Assembly: GCA_035254305.1 (NCBI GenBank)
Contig: DATFAS010000090.1
Coordinates: 1-16,919 of the forward strand
Direction of reading: 5' to 3'
Origin: DATFAS01 sp035254305
GTDB taxonomy: Bacteria > Bacillota > Bacilli > Aneurinibacillales > RAOX-1
Length of the DNA stretch: 16,919 nucleotides
Part shown: positions 7,099 to 14,544 of the stretch, one piece after another
Numbering within the stretch: the stretch's first letter is position 1
How the letters are laid out: each line of letters opens with the position of its first letter
Notes under the pieces: model-generated
What the model was told of the DNA's origin: nothing
Seen by the model: the letters and a program-made list of their open reading frames with translations, nothing else
Databases searched by the model: none
Position numbers and translations under genes: made by a program

Positions 7099-8517
7099 AT
7101 GAAACAGATGGAACATGCGAAGGCCTGGATCAAATCTAAGTGGAACCAGGGAATCGCACTGGCAAAGAAAAATAAACTTAAAACAACGACCAGTCTGATC
7201 ATTTTGTCTATGGGTGTGACTGGTACAGCATTAGCTAATCATTATTATAATTCAAATACAAACACCCTATACCATGTATACCTAGACGAAAAAGATATCG
7301 GAACGGTTGATAATCCCGAGGTAATTAATCAATATCTAGATAAACAGATTGTGAAGGAAAAGGAAAAATTCAATAACCTTAAGATTACCATTGGCAATCA
7401 ATTAGAATTTAAAGAAGAAAACAAATATAAGGGATCTGCTGAAAACGATCAAACCCTTAAGACTTTTTCAGAACAGCTTCAGCTAAAGGCAGTGGCCCAA
7501 GCGCTAATCATCGATGGGAAGACAGTAGCATACGGAACGGATGCCAATGCGATCGAAGCGATTCTCCTTCAGGAGAAAGAAAAATATGGACCCCTGCCTG
7601 TAGAGAATGAAAAGAAGCAAGTCATGTTTAAAGAAAAGACTTCAATAGAAGAAGCAAAAGCATCACCTGATCAAGTTTTGACACCAGATCAATTGAAGGA
7701 GCTTCTTGAGAAAGGAACTCTCGAGAAGAAGATCTATAAAGTCCAATCTGGAGATACAATTGAACGAATTGCAAAGCAATATAATCTTAAAATAAAAGAA
7801 ATTCTTCAAATGAATCCAAGTGTCACACAGGACGGAATCCTCAAGTTAAATCAGGAGATTGTTGTAACAGCTCCTAAGCAACTATTAACTGTGGAATCCA
7901 TTGAAGAGAAGCAAGTGGAAGAGAATCTAGATTACCAAACGAAGTACGAGCCTTCTGATGACTTATTCCGTGGTGATTCCCAGGTTGTACAAGAGGGAAA
8001 GCCAGGGAAGAAGAATGTAACTTATAAGATTGTTACCGATAACGGTCAACGGATGGATAAATCTGTCCTTAAAGAGGAAGTAATCTCTCAACCGGTAGAT
8101 CAAGTGGTAAAAAAGGGAACCAAAGTTAAGCCAAGCCGTGGAGACGGAATGTTTGCATGGCCAACTTATGGTGGAACAATCACCAGCTTGTTCGGTGAAC
8201 GCTGGGGTGCTATGCATAAGGGAATTGACATTGCGGGAGTTTCTAACCGAAATATTAAGGCATCTGATACAGGTAGAGTCACATCAGCTGGTTGGAATGG
8301 GAATTATGGAAATTGTGTTGTCATTGATCATGGCAATGGCTATGAAACATGGTATGGGCATTTAAGCTCGATTAAAGCTTCCTCTGGAGATATTGTCCAG
8401 AAGGGTGACGTAATCGGAGTTATGGGTGCGACTGGTGACGCAACCGGTGTTCATCTACATTTTGAAATCCGAAAGAATGGGGACATCGAGAATCCATTAA
8501 AATTCATGAATCGATAA
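7099..8517 (+). CDS. Membrane-anchored LysM-G5-M23 peptidoglycan endopeptidase
   Basis: This 472-residue protein is predicted to cut peptide cross-bridges of peptidoglycan outside the membrane. A basic N-terminus and one hydrophobic segment (about 30-47) form a signal anchor. An extracytoplasmic spacer follows, then a LysM domain (about 212-258, YKVQSGDTIERIAKQYNL), a G5-like domain (about 264-345) and a C-terminal LytM/M23 zinc peptidase domain (about 354-466). The zinc ligands H373 and D377 (HKGID) and H454 in HLHFE are present, as is the catalytic histidine H421 in WYGHLS, so it should be active. The start at 7099 follows AAGGAGG (7087-7093); the in-frame ATG at 7063 has no ribosome site. 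It is monocistronic, ending in a strong terminator ahead of walR. LysM/G5/M23 proteins beside walR are seen in Paenibacillaceae-like genomes. It is not clearly SpoIIQ, so no symbol is given. Confidence 0.93.
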   Translation: MKQMEHAKAWIKSKWNQGIALAKKNKLKTTTSLIILSMGVTGTALANHYYNSNTNTLYHVYLDEKDIGTVDNPEVINQYLDKQIVKEKEKFNNLKITIGNQLEFKEENKYKGSAENDQTLKTFSEQLQLKAVAQALIIDGKTVAYGTDANAIEAILLQEKEKYGPLPVENEKKQVMFKEKTSIEEAKASPDQVLTPDQLKELLEKGTLEKKIYKVQSGDTIERIAKQYNLKIKEILQMNPSVTQDGILKLNQEIVVTAPKQLLTVESIEEKQVEENLDYQTKYEPSDDLFRGDSQVVQEGKPGKKNVTYKIVTDNGQRMDKSVLKEEVISQPVDQVVKKGTKVKPSRGDGMFAWPTYGGTITSLFGERWGAMHKGIDIAGVSNRNIKASDTGRVTSAGWNGNYGNCVVIDHGNGYETWYGHLSSIKASSGDIVQKGDVIGVMGATGDATGVHLHFEIRKNGDIENPLKFMNR

Positions 8518-8524
8518 TCGAATA

Positions 8525-8573
8525 GAGGGTGATCAGAGATTGGTGTTGGACAATCCTCTGGTCTCCCTTTTTT
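8525..8573 (+). terminator. Strong intrinsic terminator between the endopeptidase gene and walR
   Basis: A long, slightly imperfect stem pairs AGGGTGATCAGAGATTG (8526-8542) with CAATCCTCTGGTCTCCCT (8551-8568). It contains one T-T mismatch, one G-U pair and one A-C/bulge position around an 8-base loop, followed by TTTTTT (8568-8573). It insulates the wal operon from the upstream gene, so any reading frame running through here into walR is not translated as one protein. Confidence 0.9.
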
Positions 8574-8617
8574 ATTTATCCTTTATTAGCTTCTACTCTA
8601 TATTAGACGGATGTTTA

Positions 8618-8646
8618 TTCATAAATGTTGCAAGATTTCAAATAAT
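8618..8646 (+). promoter_or_regulatory. Candidate walR operon promoter
   Basis: TTCATA (8618-8623), 17 bases, then AATAAT (8641-8646): four and five of six matches to SigA hexamers. It is the best pair found between the terminator and the walR ribosome site. A TATATT at 8599-8604 lacks a convincing -35. No WalR box was found here. Confidence 0.35.
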
Positions 8647-8680
8647 ACTCAGCTTACGGAAACATTTTCTCCCCAAAAAG

Positions 8681-8786
8681 AAGGAGGAGCCATGGTATGA
8701 TAAGAGGAAGGATACATATGGAGGTTTTTTCGTGGAAAAAAAGATTCTTGTTGTGGATGATGAAAGACCAATTGCAGATATTTTGA
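8681..8786 (+). other. Possible upstream reading frames overlapping the walR start
   Basis: A strong ribosome site AAGGAGGAG (8681-8689) lies 43 bases before the walR start, too far away to serve it. It precedes a two-codon frame (ATG GTA TGA, 8692-8700), whose stop overlaps an ATG at 8697 in the ATGA form. That ATG, nine bases after GGAGG, opens a 29-codon basic peptide frame ending at 8786, overlapping the walR start in another frame. It could be a translational regulator of walR or simply chance; no homology is recognised. Confidence 0.25.
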
Positions 8787-9430
8787 AGTTCTCCTTAGAA
8801 AAAGAAGGATACAATGTTGTATGTGCCTATGATGGAGAGGAAGCTCTTCATCATGTTCAACGTGAAAACCCTGATTTAATTCTTCTTGATATTATGCTGC
8901 CCAAAAGAGATGGAATGGAAGTCTGCAAGCAGGTACGAAAAACACACGATATGCCGATCATCATGTTAACAGCTAAGGACTCTGAGATCGATAAGGTTCT
9001 TGGATTGGAATTTGGGGCTGATGATTATGTAACGAAGCCATTCGGTACCCGAGAGCTCCTTGCACGAATTAAAGTCCAGCTTAGACGCACGGAACGGAAT
9101 CATAAAAAAGACGAAACAATCATTCAGCTAGGATCTCTAGAGATTGATACCAGTTCATATATAGTAAGAAAAGAAGGAGTCCCGCTTGAATTAACACAAA
9201 GGGAATTTGCTCTCATTCATTACCTTGCCAGTCATTGTAATCAAGTGATGACACGGGATCATTTGCTTCAATCGGTATGGGGATATGATTATTTTGGGGA
9301 CGAGAGAACCGTTGATGTGACCATCCGCCGACTGCGTGAGAAGATTGAGGATGATCCAAGTAATCCACAGTTCATCATCACCCGCCGAGGGCTTGGGTAT
9401 GTGTTTAGAAATCCCATGTTAGAAGGTTAG
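8732..9430 (+). CDS. walR: Essential response regulator WalR (YycF)
   Basis: WalR is the OmpR/PhoB-type regulator that, when phosphorylated by WalK, controls autolysins and wall metabolism. It has 232 residues: a receiver domain (1-120) with acidic residues D9/D10, phosphoacceptor D53 (LLDIMLP), T80 and K102 (TKPF), and a winged-helix DNA-binding domain (about 130-230, ending RRGLGYVFR). T101, the position reported as a PrkC target in B. subtilis WalR, is conserved. The start is GTG at 8732 with GGAGG (8720-8724) seven bases before; the protein then begins EKKILVVDDE like its orthologues. A longer frame open from 8540 runs through the terminator and is not used. walK follows 11 bases later. 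Confidence 0.97.
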   Translation: MEKKILVVDDERPIADILKFSLEKEGYNVVCAYDGEEALHHVQRENPDLILLDIMLPKRDGMEVCKQVRKTHDMPIIMLTAKDSEIDKVLGLEFGADDYVTKPFGTRELLARIKVQLRRTERNHKKDETIIQLGSLEIDTSSYIVRKEGVPLELTQREFALIHYLASHCNQVMTRDHLLQSVWGYDYFGDERTVDVTIRRLREKIEDDPSNPQFIITRRGLGYVFRNPMLEG

Positions 9431-9441
9431 GGCTGTATAAA

Positions 9442-11253
9442 ATGAAACTGCAAATCTTTAAGACGGTGCAATGGAAAGTAGTGGTCATCTATATCCTGCT
9501 TATACTAGTAGCGATGCAAGTCATTGGTGCTTATTTCATTCGCGAGGTAGAAAATTATTATTTAAATAACTTTACGGAAACATTGAACACACAATCCAAT
9601 TTACTTGCGGTGAATCTACAACGCTATTTAGATGTGGATACAGAAAATCAGCAGGAAACGATAGAAGAAAATCGTCAACAGGATATTCGATATCTGGTCA
9701 GTAACTTATTAGCTTTAAGAGATACGGATGTACAGATCATGGATCGCAACGGAATTGTTTTAACCACGACAGAAGAGGACAAGGGGATTATTGGACAAAA
9801 GACTACGCGTGAGGAAGTTAATCTTGCCTTATTAGGTACACGTTATGAGGCTACCCAAATCACTCCACAAACAGGGCATCGGGTTCGCGTATTGGCTATC
9901 CCTATTAAGAATGGCGCTCGTACATTAGGTGCGATCTATATGGTTTCTTCTATGGAGGAAATGTATGAAACGATGCGTCGGATTAATAAAATTCTAGCTA
10001 CTGCAACGGTGATCTCTTTGGTCATGACCGGAAGCTTAGGTATTCTATTGGCACGGACGATTACCAAACCTGTAAAAGAAATAACTAGACAAGCTTCCGC
10101 AATGGCTGAGGGTGATTTTGATCGAAAAGTAAAGGTGTATAGCAATGACGAGATTGGACAATTGGCTGAGGCCTTTAATTATTTAACCCATCGCTTACAG
10201 GAAGAAATTTCGCAGAATGAAGAAGAAACAGAGAAGCTGGCCTCCATCCTCTCGAATATGAGTGATGGAGTCATTGCTACGGATAAAGAAGGACAAGTCA
10301 TTCTAATTAATGCAAGAGCTTGTGAAATGCTTCATACCAGGGAAGATGAAGCTGTTGGCAGTCTCTTACAGGATATCTTGTCGAAATCCTATGGGAATCA
10401 GGACCTTATTCCTTTTAAAGATAAAGGGTCACTTCTAATGACCTCCAGTCAAGATGATAAATATTCTGTTGTGAAGATTACATTCCGCAGACTCAAGAAG
10501 AATGAGCCCATGGGTAAAGGGAGTATTGCTGTCCTCCAGGATGTTACTGAGCAGGAAAGGTTGGAGAATCAGCGTAAAGAGTTTGTAGCTAATGTCTCCC
10601 ACGAATTGAGGACGCCTCTCACCACCTTGAAAAGCTATTTAGAGGCTCTTGAAGATGGAGCCATCCATGATCCAGAAATAGCCCCTAGATTTATCCAAGT
10701 GACACATCATGAAACCGATCGAATGATTCGATTAGTGACGGATCTTCTTCAGCTCTCACGACTGGATTCCAAGAAAATGGAGATGCGTAAACAGGCGATT
10801 GTTTTTAATGAAATCATTCGTTCTGCTATGGAGAGATTTAGTGTCCAATTTGCACAGAAGGGATTAGGTGTTCACCTTGAATTAACTGAACCTCTCCCTA
10901 AGGTCCAGGTTAACCGCGATGGTCTTACACAAGTGTTAGATAATTTGGTATCTAACGCTGTTAAATACTCTAATCCCGCTACGATCTTAACGATCCGTAG
11001 TTTTGTGAAAGAGGGAATGGTTTGTGTTGAGGTGGAAGACCAAGGAGTAGGAATTCCTAAAAGTGACCTATCACGAATCTTCGATCGTTTCTATCGAGTA
11101 GATAAGGCAAGGTCTAGAGAAATGGGAGGAACCGGACTCGGATTATCTATTGCCCGAGAAATTATTTTGGCCCATAAGGGCGATATTTACATTGAAAGCG
11201 AACTACAACGTGGAACGAAAGTGACCTTTAAATTACCGGTATATGTAGCTTAA
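9442..11253 (+). CDS. walK: Sensor histidine kinase WalK (YycG)
   Basis: WalK is the membrane kinase partner of WalR. The 603 residues contain all expected parts: first membrane helix (about 12-32), extracellular PAS-like sensor domain (33-183), second helix (184-203), HAMP (204-256), cytoplasmic PAS (260-368), HisKA with the phosphorylated H387 in SHELRTP, and the ATPase domain. In the ATPase domain the N box is NLVSNAVKYS (501-510), the G1 box DQGVGIP (533-539), the F box FDRFYRVD (547-554) and the G2 box GGTGLGLS (562-569). Length is close to the 605-611 residues usual in Bacillales. Its ribosome site is weak (GGTTAGGG), overlapping the walR end, so expression is probably coupled to walR. 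The signal it senses is thought to involve cell-wall cleavage products and cell division. Confidence 0.97.
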   Translation: MKLQIFKTVQWKVVVIYILLILVAMQVIGAYFIREVENYYLNNFTETLNTQSNLLAVNLQRYLDVDTENQQETIEENRQQDIRYLVSNLLALRDTDVQIMDRNGIVLTTTEEDKGIIGQKTTREEVNLALLGTRYEATQITPQTGHRVRVLAIPIKNGARTLGAIYMVSSMEEMYETMRRINKILATATVISLVMTGSLGILLARTITKPVKEITRQASAMAEGDFDRKVKVYSNDEIGQLAEAFNYLTHRLQEEISQNEEETEKLASILSNMSDGVIATDKEGQVILINARACEMLHTREDEAVGSLLQDILSKSYGNQDLIPFKDKGSLLMTSSQDDKYSVVKITFRRLKKNEPMGKGSIAVLQDVTEQERLENQRKEFVANVSHELRTPLTTLKSYLEALEDGAIHDPEIAPRFIQVTHHETDRMIRLVTDLLQLSRLDSKKMEMRKQAIVFNEIIRSAMERFSVQFAQKGLGVHLELTEPLPKVQVNRDGLTQVLDNLVSNAVKYSNPATILTIRSFVKEGMVCVEVEDQGVGIPKSDLSRIFDRFYRVDKARSREMGGTGLGLSIAREIILAHKGDIYIESELQRGTKVTFKLPVYVA

Positions 11254-11278
11254 AAGTTTCAGGAAGGAGGGAATACCC

Positions 11279-12661
11279 ATTTGGATCGAGAGAGGAAAGA
11301 CGATTATACTTAATCTCCTTGTCATACTTAGTTTAGTTCTTTCATGGACTTTATTAAGTAGTCAGCCCAAATATGATTACCTTCATCCTGCCCAATACTT
11401 AGACCGCCAACCGCTTGGAGATAAGCGTGAGGTCAAACAATTAGTTAAGCCACAAACAATTATTTTCCATTATGGGAATAAGAAATATACAGGAGCAACG
11501 CCTGATTCAACGACTTACCGAGTAACTTCACGGGAAATGGATAAATGGTACTTTTTTAATCTTAAGAAGGTGCACCTACCCGCAGAAAATTTGAAAGAAA
11601 TTATGAGCAATCGAAAAGCAATGGAGATCATCTTTCCTGATGAGATTCCTGCCGATTTAATGGGTGAACTATTCACTTTTCGTGGGAAAACGGAGAATAT
11701 TTTGCCTGCTGTAAAACGAATCATTATCTATATTGATGATACGGATAAAGAAACCTATGCCTTATTCTGTGATAATATGGGTAGCCAAGTTCAGGGAAGA
11801 ACAGCAATCACATCTCGCGATCTTGAACAATTCTATCTTTCCATGGGAAATACTCTACCTTCCTTTATGCCTGTTACCCTAGGGAAGGAAGAAGATATTT
11901 CACCCACTTATATTCCGAACCAGGAAATAACGATGCAGGAATATCGCTATTTCTTTCAGCCTATTCTTGTCTCACAAATGATGCAAACTCTTTTCGTGGA
12001 CCCTTCTATGGTTCGTCAGGTCACAGAAAGGGATGGTACGATCATTTACACTGATGGGAGTAAGGCGGTTCAAATCCCACCAGACCTTCGATCGATTCAT
12101 TATCATGATCCGGTAGCAGATTCAGTGGCACCAACTGTATCTGAAAATCATTTTCATAGTGTGTTGAATTTCCTCAATGAACATGGAGGTTGGAATGGAG
12201 ATTATTTGTTAGAAGAAATGAAGAGACTTCCAACCGATGGGGTAGAGACCTATCAATTCCGTCAATACGTAGGCTCTTACCCTTTCTATGGGGTGAAGAA
12301 AGGACTTCTTGGATCCATAGAGGTCGAGACACAAGGGTCTTATGTTTCTGGATTTCAACGATCGTTGGTTAATCTAGATTCTTCTATCAATCACCAGAAT
12401 GTTAAGGTTATTTCTGGGCAGGAGCTTCTTACAAAGCTAACTGAATTAGGGATTCATTTGGAGGATATTTCTGATCTATTGCTGGGTTATCAAGCAAAAA
12501 TTAATGAAAATCATTTGATCTTGTCTCCTAAGTGGATTATTAAACAGGAGGGAAAAGATCCTGTATTTATAGAAGCAACAGCTGCAGATAAGAAGGAGGA
12601 TAGCCATGGATTGGAGAAGGGCGAAGACCATACTAATCATAGCGTTCCTCCTATTGGATAG
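11279..12661 (+). CDS. walH: WalK regulator WalH (YycH), with an apparent AUU start codon
   Basis: WalH is a membrane-anchored extracytoplasmic protein that acts with WalI to modulate WalK. The open frame extends upstream of its first ATG (11537, residue 87) through a typical N-terminus: WIERGKTIIL, then a membrane helix (about 8-27) and KYDYLHPAQYL. No ATG, GTG or TTG occurs in that stretch. A near-perfect ribosome site GGAGGG (11266-11271) is placed eight bases before an in-frame ATT at 11279. Starting there gives 460 residues, close to the family's roughly 450, whereas starting at 11537 would delete the anchor. A TTG at 11281 is out of frame and stops after ten codons. So the start is either a rare AUU or the sequence has a local error. 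The 3' end overlaps walI by 56 bases in a different frame. Confidence 0.88.
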   Translation: MWIERGKTIILNLLVILSLVLSWTLLSSQPKYDYLHPAQYLDRQPLGDKREVKQLVKPQTIIFHYGNKKYTGATPDSTTYRVTSREMDKWYFFNLKKVHLPAENLKEIMSNRKAMEIIFPDEIPADLMGELFTFRGKTENILPAVKRIIIYIDDTDKETYALFCDNMGSQVQGRTAITSRDLEQFYLSMGNTLPSFMPVTLGKEEDISPTYIPNQEITMQEYRYFFQPILVSQMMQTLFVDPSMVRQVTERDGTIIYTDGSKAVQIPPDLRSIHYHDPVADSVAPTVSENHFHSVLNFLNEHGGWNGDYLLEEMKRLPTDGVETYQFRQYVGSYPFYGVKKGLLGSIEVETQGSYVSGFQRSLVNLDSSINHQNVKVISGQELLTKLTELGIHLEDISDLLLGYQAKINENHLILSPKWIIKQEGKDPVFIEATAADKKEDSHGLEKGEDHTNHSVPPIG

Positions 12662-13391
12662 CTTCTTAGGATATCAACTTTGGTCCAGCAGAGGAAGTAA
12701 TCTAGAGATAGTTGGGCAAGCATTAGGTTCTACCTCTAGTTTCCAAGATGTGCTGAAGGCAAGGGATATTAAACTCAATGTGGAGGCTCCAACTGGAACA
12801 CCAGAAATGAACTACCTTAATATTAAATACGAAGAATTTGATAATCGAACGACAAGTGTACTCGCCAACCAGGATCTACGGATAATTAGTAATACACTAG
12901 AATCGAGGTTTATTCATCCGATGCCAATACCAGGGAATCAACCGAAAGGAGAGTTTCCGAAGGGGTTATCTGAACAGATTTTGTATGCGGAGGATTATGT
13001 GATAGATAAGGATTTGAGCAATTCAACTCAACTCATCTATCTTCAACAGTGGGGCAATTATCCTTTTTTTGGGGCAACTCTAGAATTGAACCAAATGGAT
13101 AATAAAACAACGGGGTATCGTCAAAGACATTTTCAAGTCGTGAATAAGGGGTCAGGAAAAAAGGTTATTTCATCCTTAGCTGCTACAAGAACATTAATAG
13201 AAAGTGGTCTGATTCATAACGGAGAAACGATTCATTCGATTGAATTGGGGTATTATGGACACACCTATGATGCAGATATTCAAGTAATTGCTCCAGTTTG
13301 GCGAATTATCCACGGTTCGGGGCAGATCCAATATGTGAATGGAATAACAGGTGTAATCGAGAAGAATCCAGCACTACCTAAGAAGGAGTAA
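12606..13391 (+). CDS. walI: WalK regulator WalI (YycI)
   Basis: WalI is the partner of WalH and binds WalK in the membrane. The 261-residue protein starts MDWRRAKTIL, has one membrane helix (about 8-26) and an extracytoplasmic domain rich in beta structure, in keeping with the YycI family (about 260-280 residues). The ATG has a strong AAGGAGG six bases upstream, located inside walH. The 56-base overlap with walH suggests coupled synthesis of the two partners. It is followed 17 bases later by walJ. Identification relies on N-terminal pattern, size and operon position. Confidence 0.92.
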   Translation: MDWRRAKTILIIAFLLLDSFLGYQLWSSRGSNLEIVGQALGSTSSFQDVLKARDIKLNVEAPTGTPEMNYLNIKYEEFDNRTTSVLANQDLRIISNTLESRFIHPMPIPGNQPKGEFPKGLSEQILYAEDYVIDKDLSNSTQLIYLQQWGNYPFFGATLELNQMDNKTTGYRQRHFQVVNKGSGKKVISSLAATRTLIESGLIHNGETIHSIELGYYGHTYDADIQVIAPVWRIIHGSGQIQYVNGITGVIEKNPALPKKE

Positions 13392-13408
13392 AATCGGGGG
13401 TAAGCAGC

Positions 13409-14197
13409 ATGAAATTTAGTGTTTTAGCAAGTGGGAGTACTGGCAATTCAATCTATGTCGAAACGAAACAAACGAGAGTCCTCATTGATGCTGGGCTTAG
13501 TGGGAAGCAGATCGAATCGAAATTACAAGAAGTGGGTGTAGACCCTAAAAGTCTGGATGCCATTCTTGTGACACACGAGCATACAGATCATATTAAAGGT
13601 GTAGGTGTTCTTGCTAGGCGATATCAATTGCCTGTCTACACACATGAAAAAACATGGAGAGAGCTAGATACATTGATTGGAGAGGTTCCTGAAGAGCAGA
13701 GATGCCTTTTCGAGGATGGAGAAGTCAAGCACTTCGGTGATCTAGCTATTGAGAGTTTTGCTATTTCTCATGATGCAGCATTTCCTATGGGCTTTTGTTT
13801 CTATGAAGGGGAGAAAAAACTAACCTTGGCTACCGATTTAGGCTATGTGAGCCAACGAATTAAGGACACGGTGTCCGGTGCGGATGCCTATATTTTTGAA
13901 TCTAATCATGATGTAGAAATGCTAAGAATGGGTCATTATCCATGGAATATTAAGCGGCGGATCTTAAGTGACGTAGGACACCTTTCGAATGAAGATTCAG
14001 CATCAGCACTAAGTGACATGATTAGTGGAAAAGGAGAGAGAATCTACCTCTCCCACTTAAGTAAAGATAATAATATGACTGAACTGGCTCGATTAACTGT
14101 GAAAAATATTTTAGAGGAAAGTGGATACGTTGTAGATAAAGATGTTAGACTCTTTGATACGTCTCCGATAAAGCCTACCTCTATGGATGAAATTTAG
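13409..14197 (+). CDS. walJ: Metallo-beta-lactamase-fold exonuclease WalJ (YycJ)
   Basis: WalJ belongs to the metallo-beta-lactamase hydrolase superfamily; B. subtilis YycJ is reported to be a 5'-3' DNA exonuclease linked to mismatch repair. The 262 residues begin MKFSVLASGSTGNS, a hallmark of the family. They carry the metal motif HEHTDH (56-61), further ligands H121 and D143 (ATDLG), and histidines at 167, 191 (GHLSNED) and 216 (LSHLSKDNN). All metal-binding positions are present. The ATG at 13409 has a G-rich ribosome site (GGGGG, about 8-14 bases upstream). It is cytoplasmic, with no signal peptide. It ends the wal operon here, meeting a small convergent gene with a three-base overlap at the stop codons. 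In Bacillus the protease gene often follows directly; here that link is broken. Confidence 0.95.
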   Translation: MKFSVLASGSTGNSIYVETKQTRVLIDAGLSGKQIESKLQEVGVDPKSLDAILVTHEHTDHIKGVGVLARRYQLPVYTHEKTWRELDTLIGEVPEEQRCLFEDGEVKHFGDLAIESFAISHDAAFPMGFCFYEGEKKLTLATDLGYVSQRIKDTVSGADAYIFESNHDVEMLRMGHYPWNIKRRILSDVGHLSNEDSASALSDMISGKGERIYLSHLSKDNNMTELARLTVKNILEESGYVVDKDVRLFDTSPIKPTSMDEI

Positions 14198-14409
14198 TTC
14201 AGGTCCTTTTGTTGAACAAAATGAATAGCCAAATCTACCTCGAGGGATTTCGCTTTATTAATAATGTCGTTACGGGTTAGAATCCCCTTTTCTACAAGAA
14301 GCTCAACTAAAGCTGTGAAGACTAGCGTATTTTTATAGTTTACCTCTTTTAAGTCTGCGATTTGGCCTATTAAGTTAATTTCATCTAGAGGATGATAGTC
14401 TTTTTTCAT
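14194..14409 (-). CDS. Small hypothetical protein (71 residues)
   Basis: No function is recognised. The protein is acidic-to-neutral, mainly helical, without signal peptide or membrane segment. Its central part (ALVELLVEKGILTRNDIINKAK, about 34-55) has the helix-turn look of 'ALVELLIEKGVIT' segments found at the start of several unrelated enzymes and small Bacillales proteins. It stands between walJ and htrA on the opposite strand, overlapping the walJ stop by three bases. The ribosome site is modest (AAAGGA about 11 bases from ATG). A TATAAT lies at 14429-14434 on the minus strand. The clean start, the full use of the gap and the upstream -10 suggest it is real. Confidence 0.62.
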   Translation of the reverse strand: MKKDYHPLDEINLIGQIADLKEVNYKNTLVFTALVELLVEKGILTRNDIINKAKSLEVDLAIHFVQQKDLN

Positions 14410-14428
14410 GGATTCTCAATTCCTTTCT

Positions 14429-14457
14429 ATTATAATGGTATGGACGGAATGACGAAT
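14429..14457 (-). promoter_or_regulatory. Candidate promoter for the 71-residue gene
   Basis: A perfect TATAAT is read on the minus strand at 14434-14429; the -35 position 17 bases away (ATTCGT) is poor. Because ATTATAAT is palindromic the same bases give a -10 on the plus strand too, without a -35. Only the -10 is convincing. Confidence 0.35.
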
Positions 14458-14491
14458 ACTATGATTGCATATAGTGAGGATTGGTTATACT
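14458..14491 (+). promoter_or_regulatory. Candidate htrA promoter with overlapping inverted repeat
   Basis: TTGCAT (14465-14470) and TATACT (14486-14491) resemble -35 and -10 hexamers, but the spacer is only 15 bases. An inverted repeat ACTAT-N8-ATAGT (14458-14462 and 14471-14475) covers the -35 and could bind a regulator. In B. subtilis, htrA-type genes are controlled by CssRS, but no CssR site is claimed here. Confidence 0.35.
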
Positions 14492-14544
14492 TTTATTAAT
14501 AGCCTGATTACTAGATTTATATACCTGTGAGAGGAGGAAGATCT

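Noticed and set aside
8540..8731. Upstream extension of WalR by 64 residues
   Set aside because: It runs through a strong terminator and has no counterpart in WalR; the GTG at 8732 has a proper ribosome site and the expected N-terminus.
14195..14220. Terminator between walJ and the convergent small gene (GTTCA/TGAAC)
   Set aside because: The stem is only 5 bp with a loose loop and no T-run on either side.
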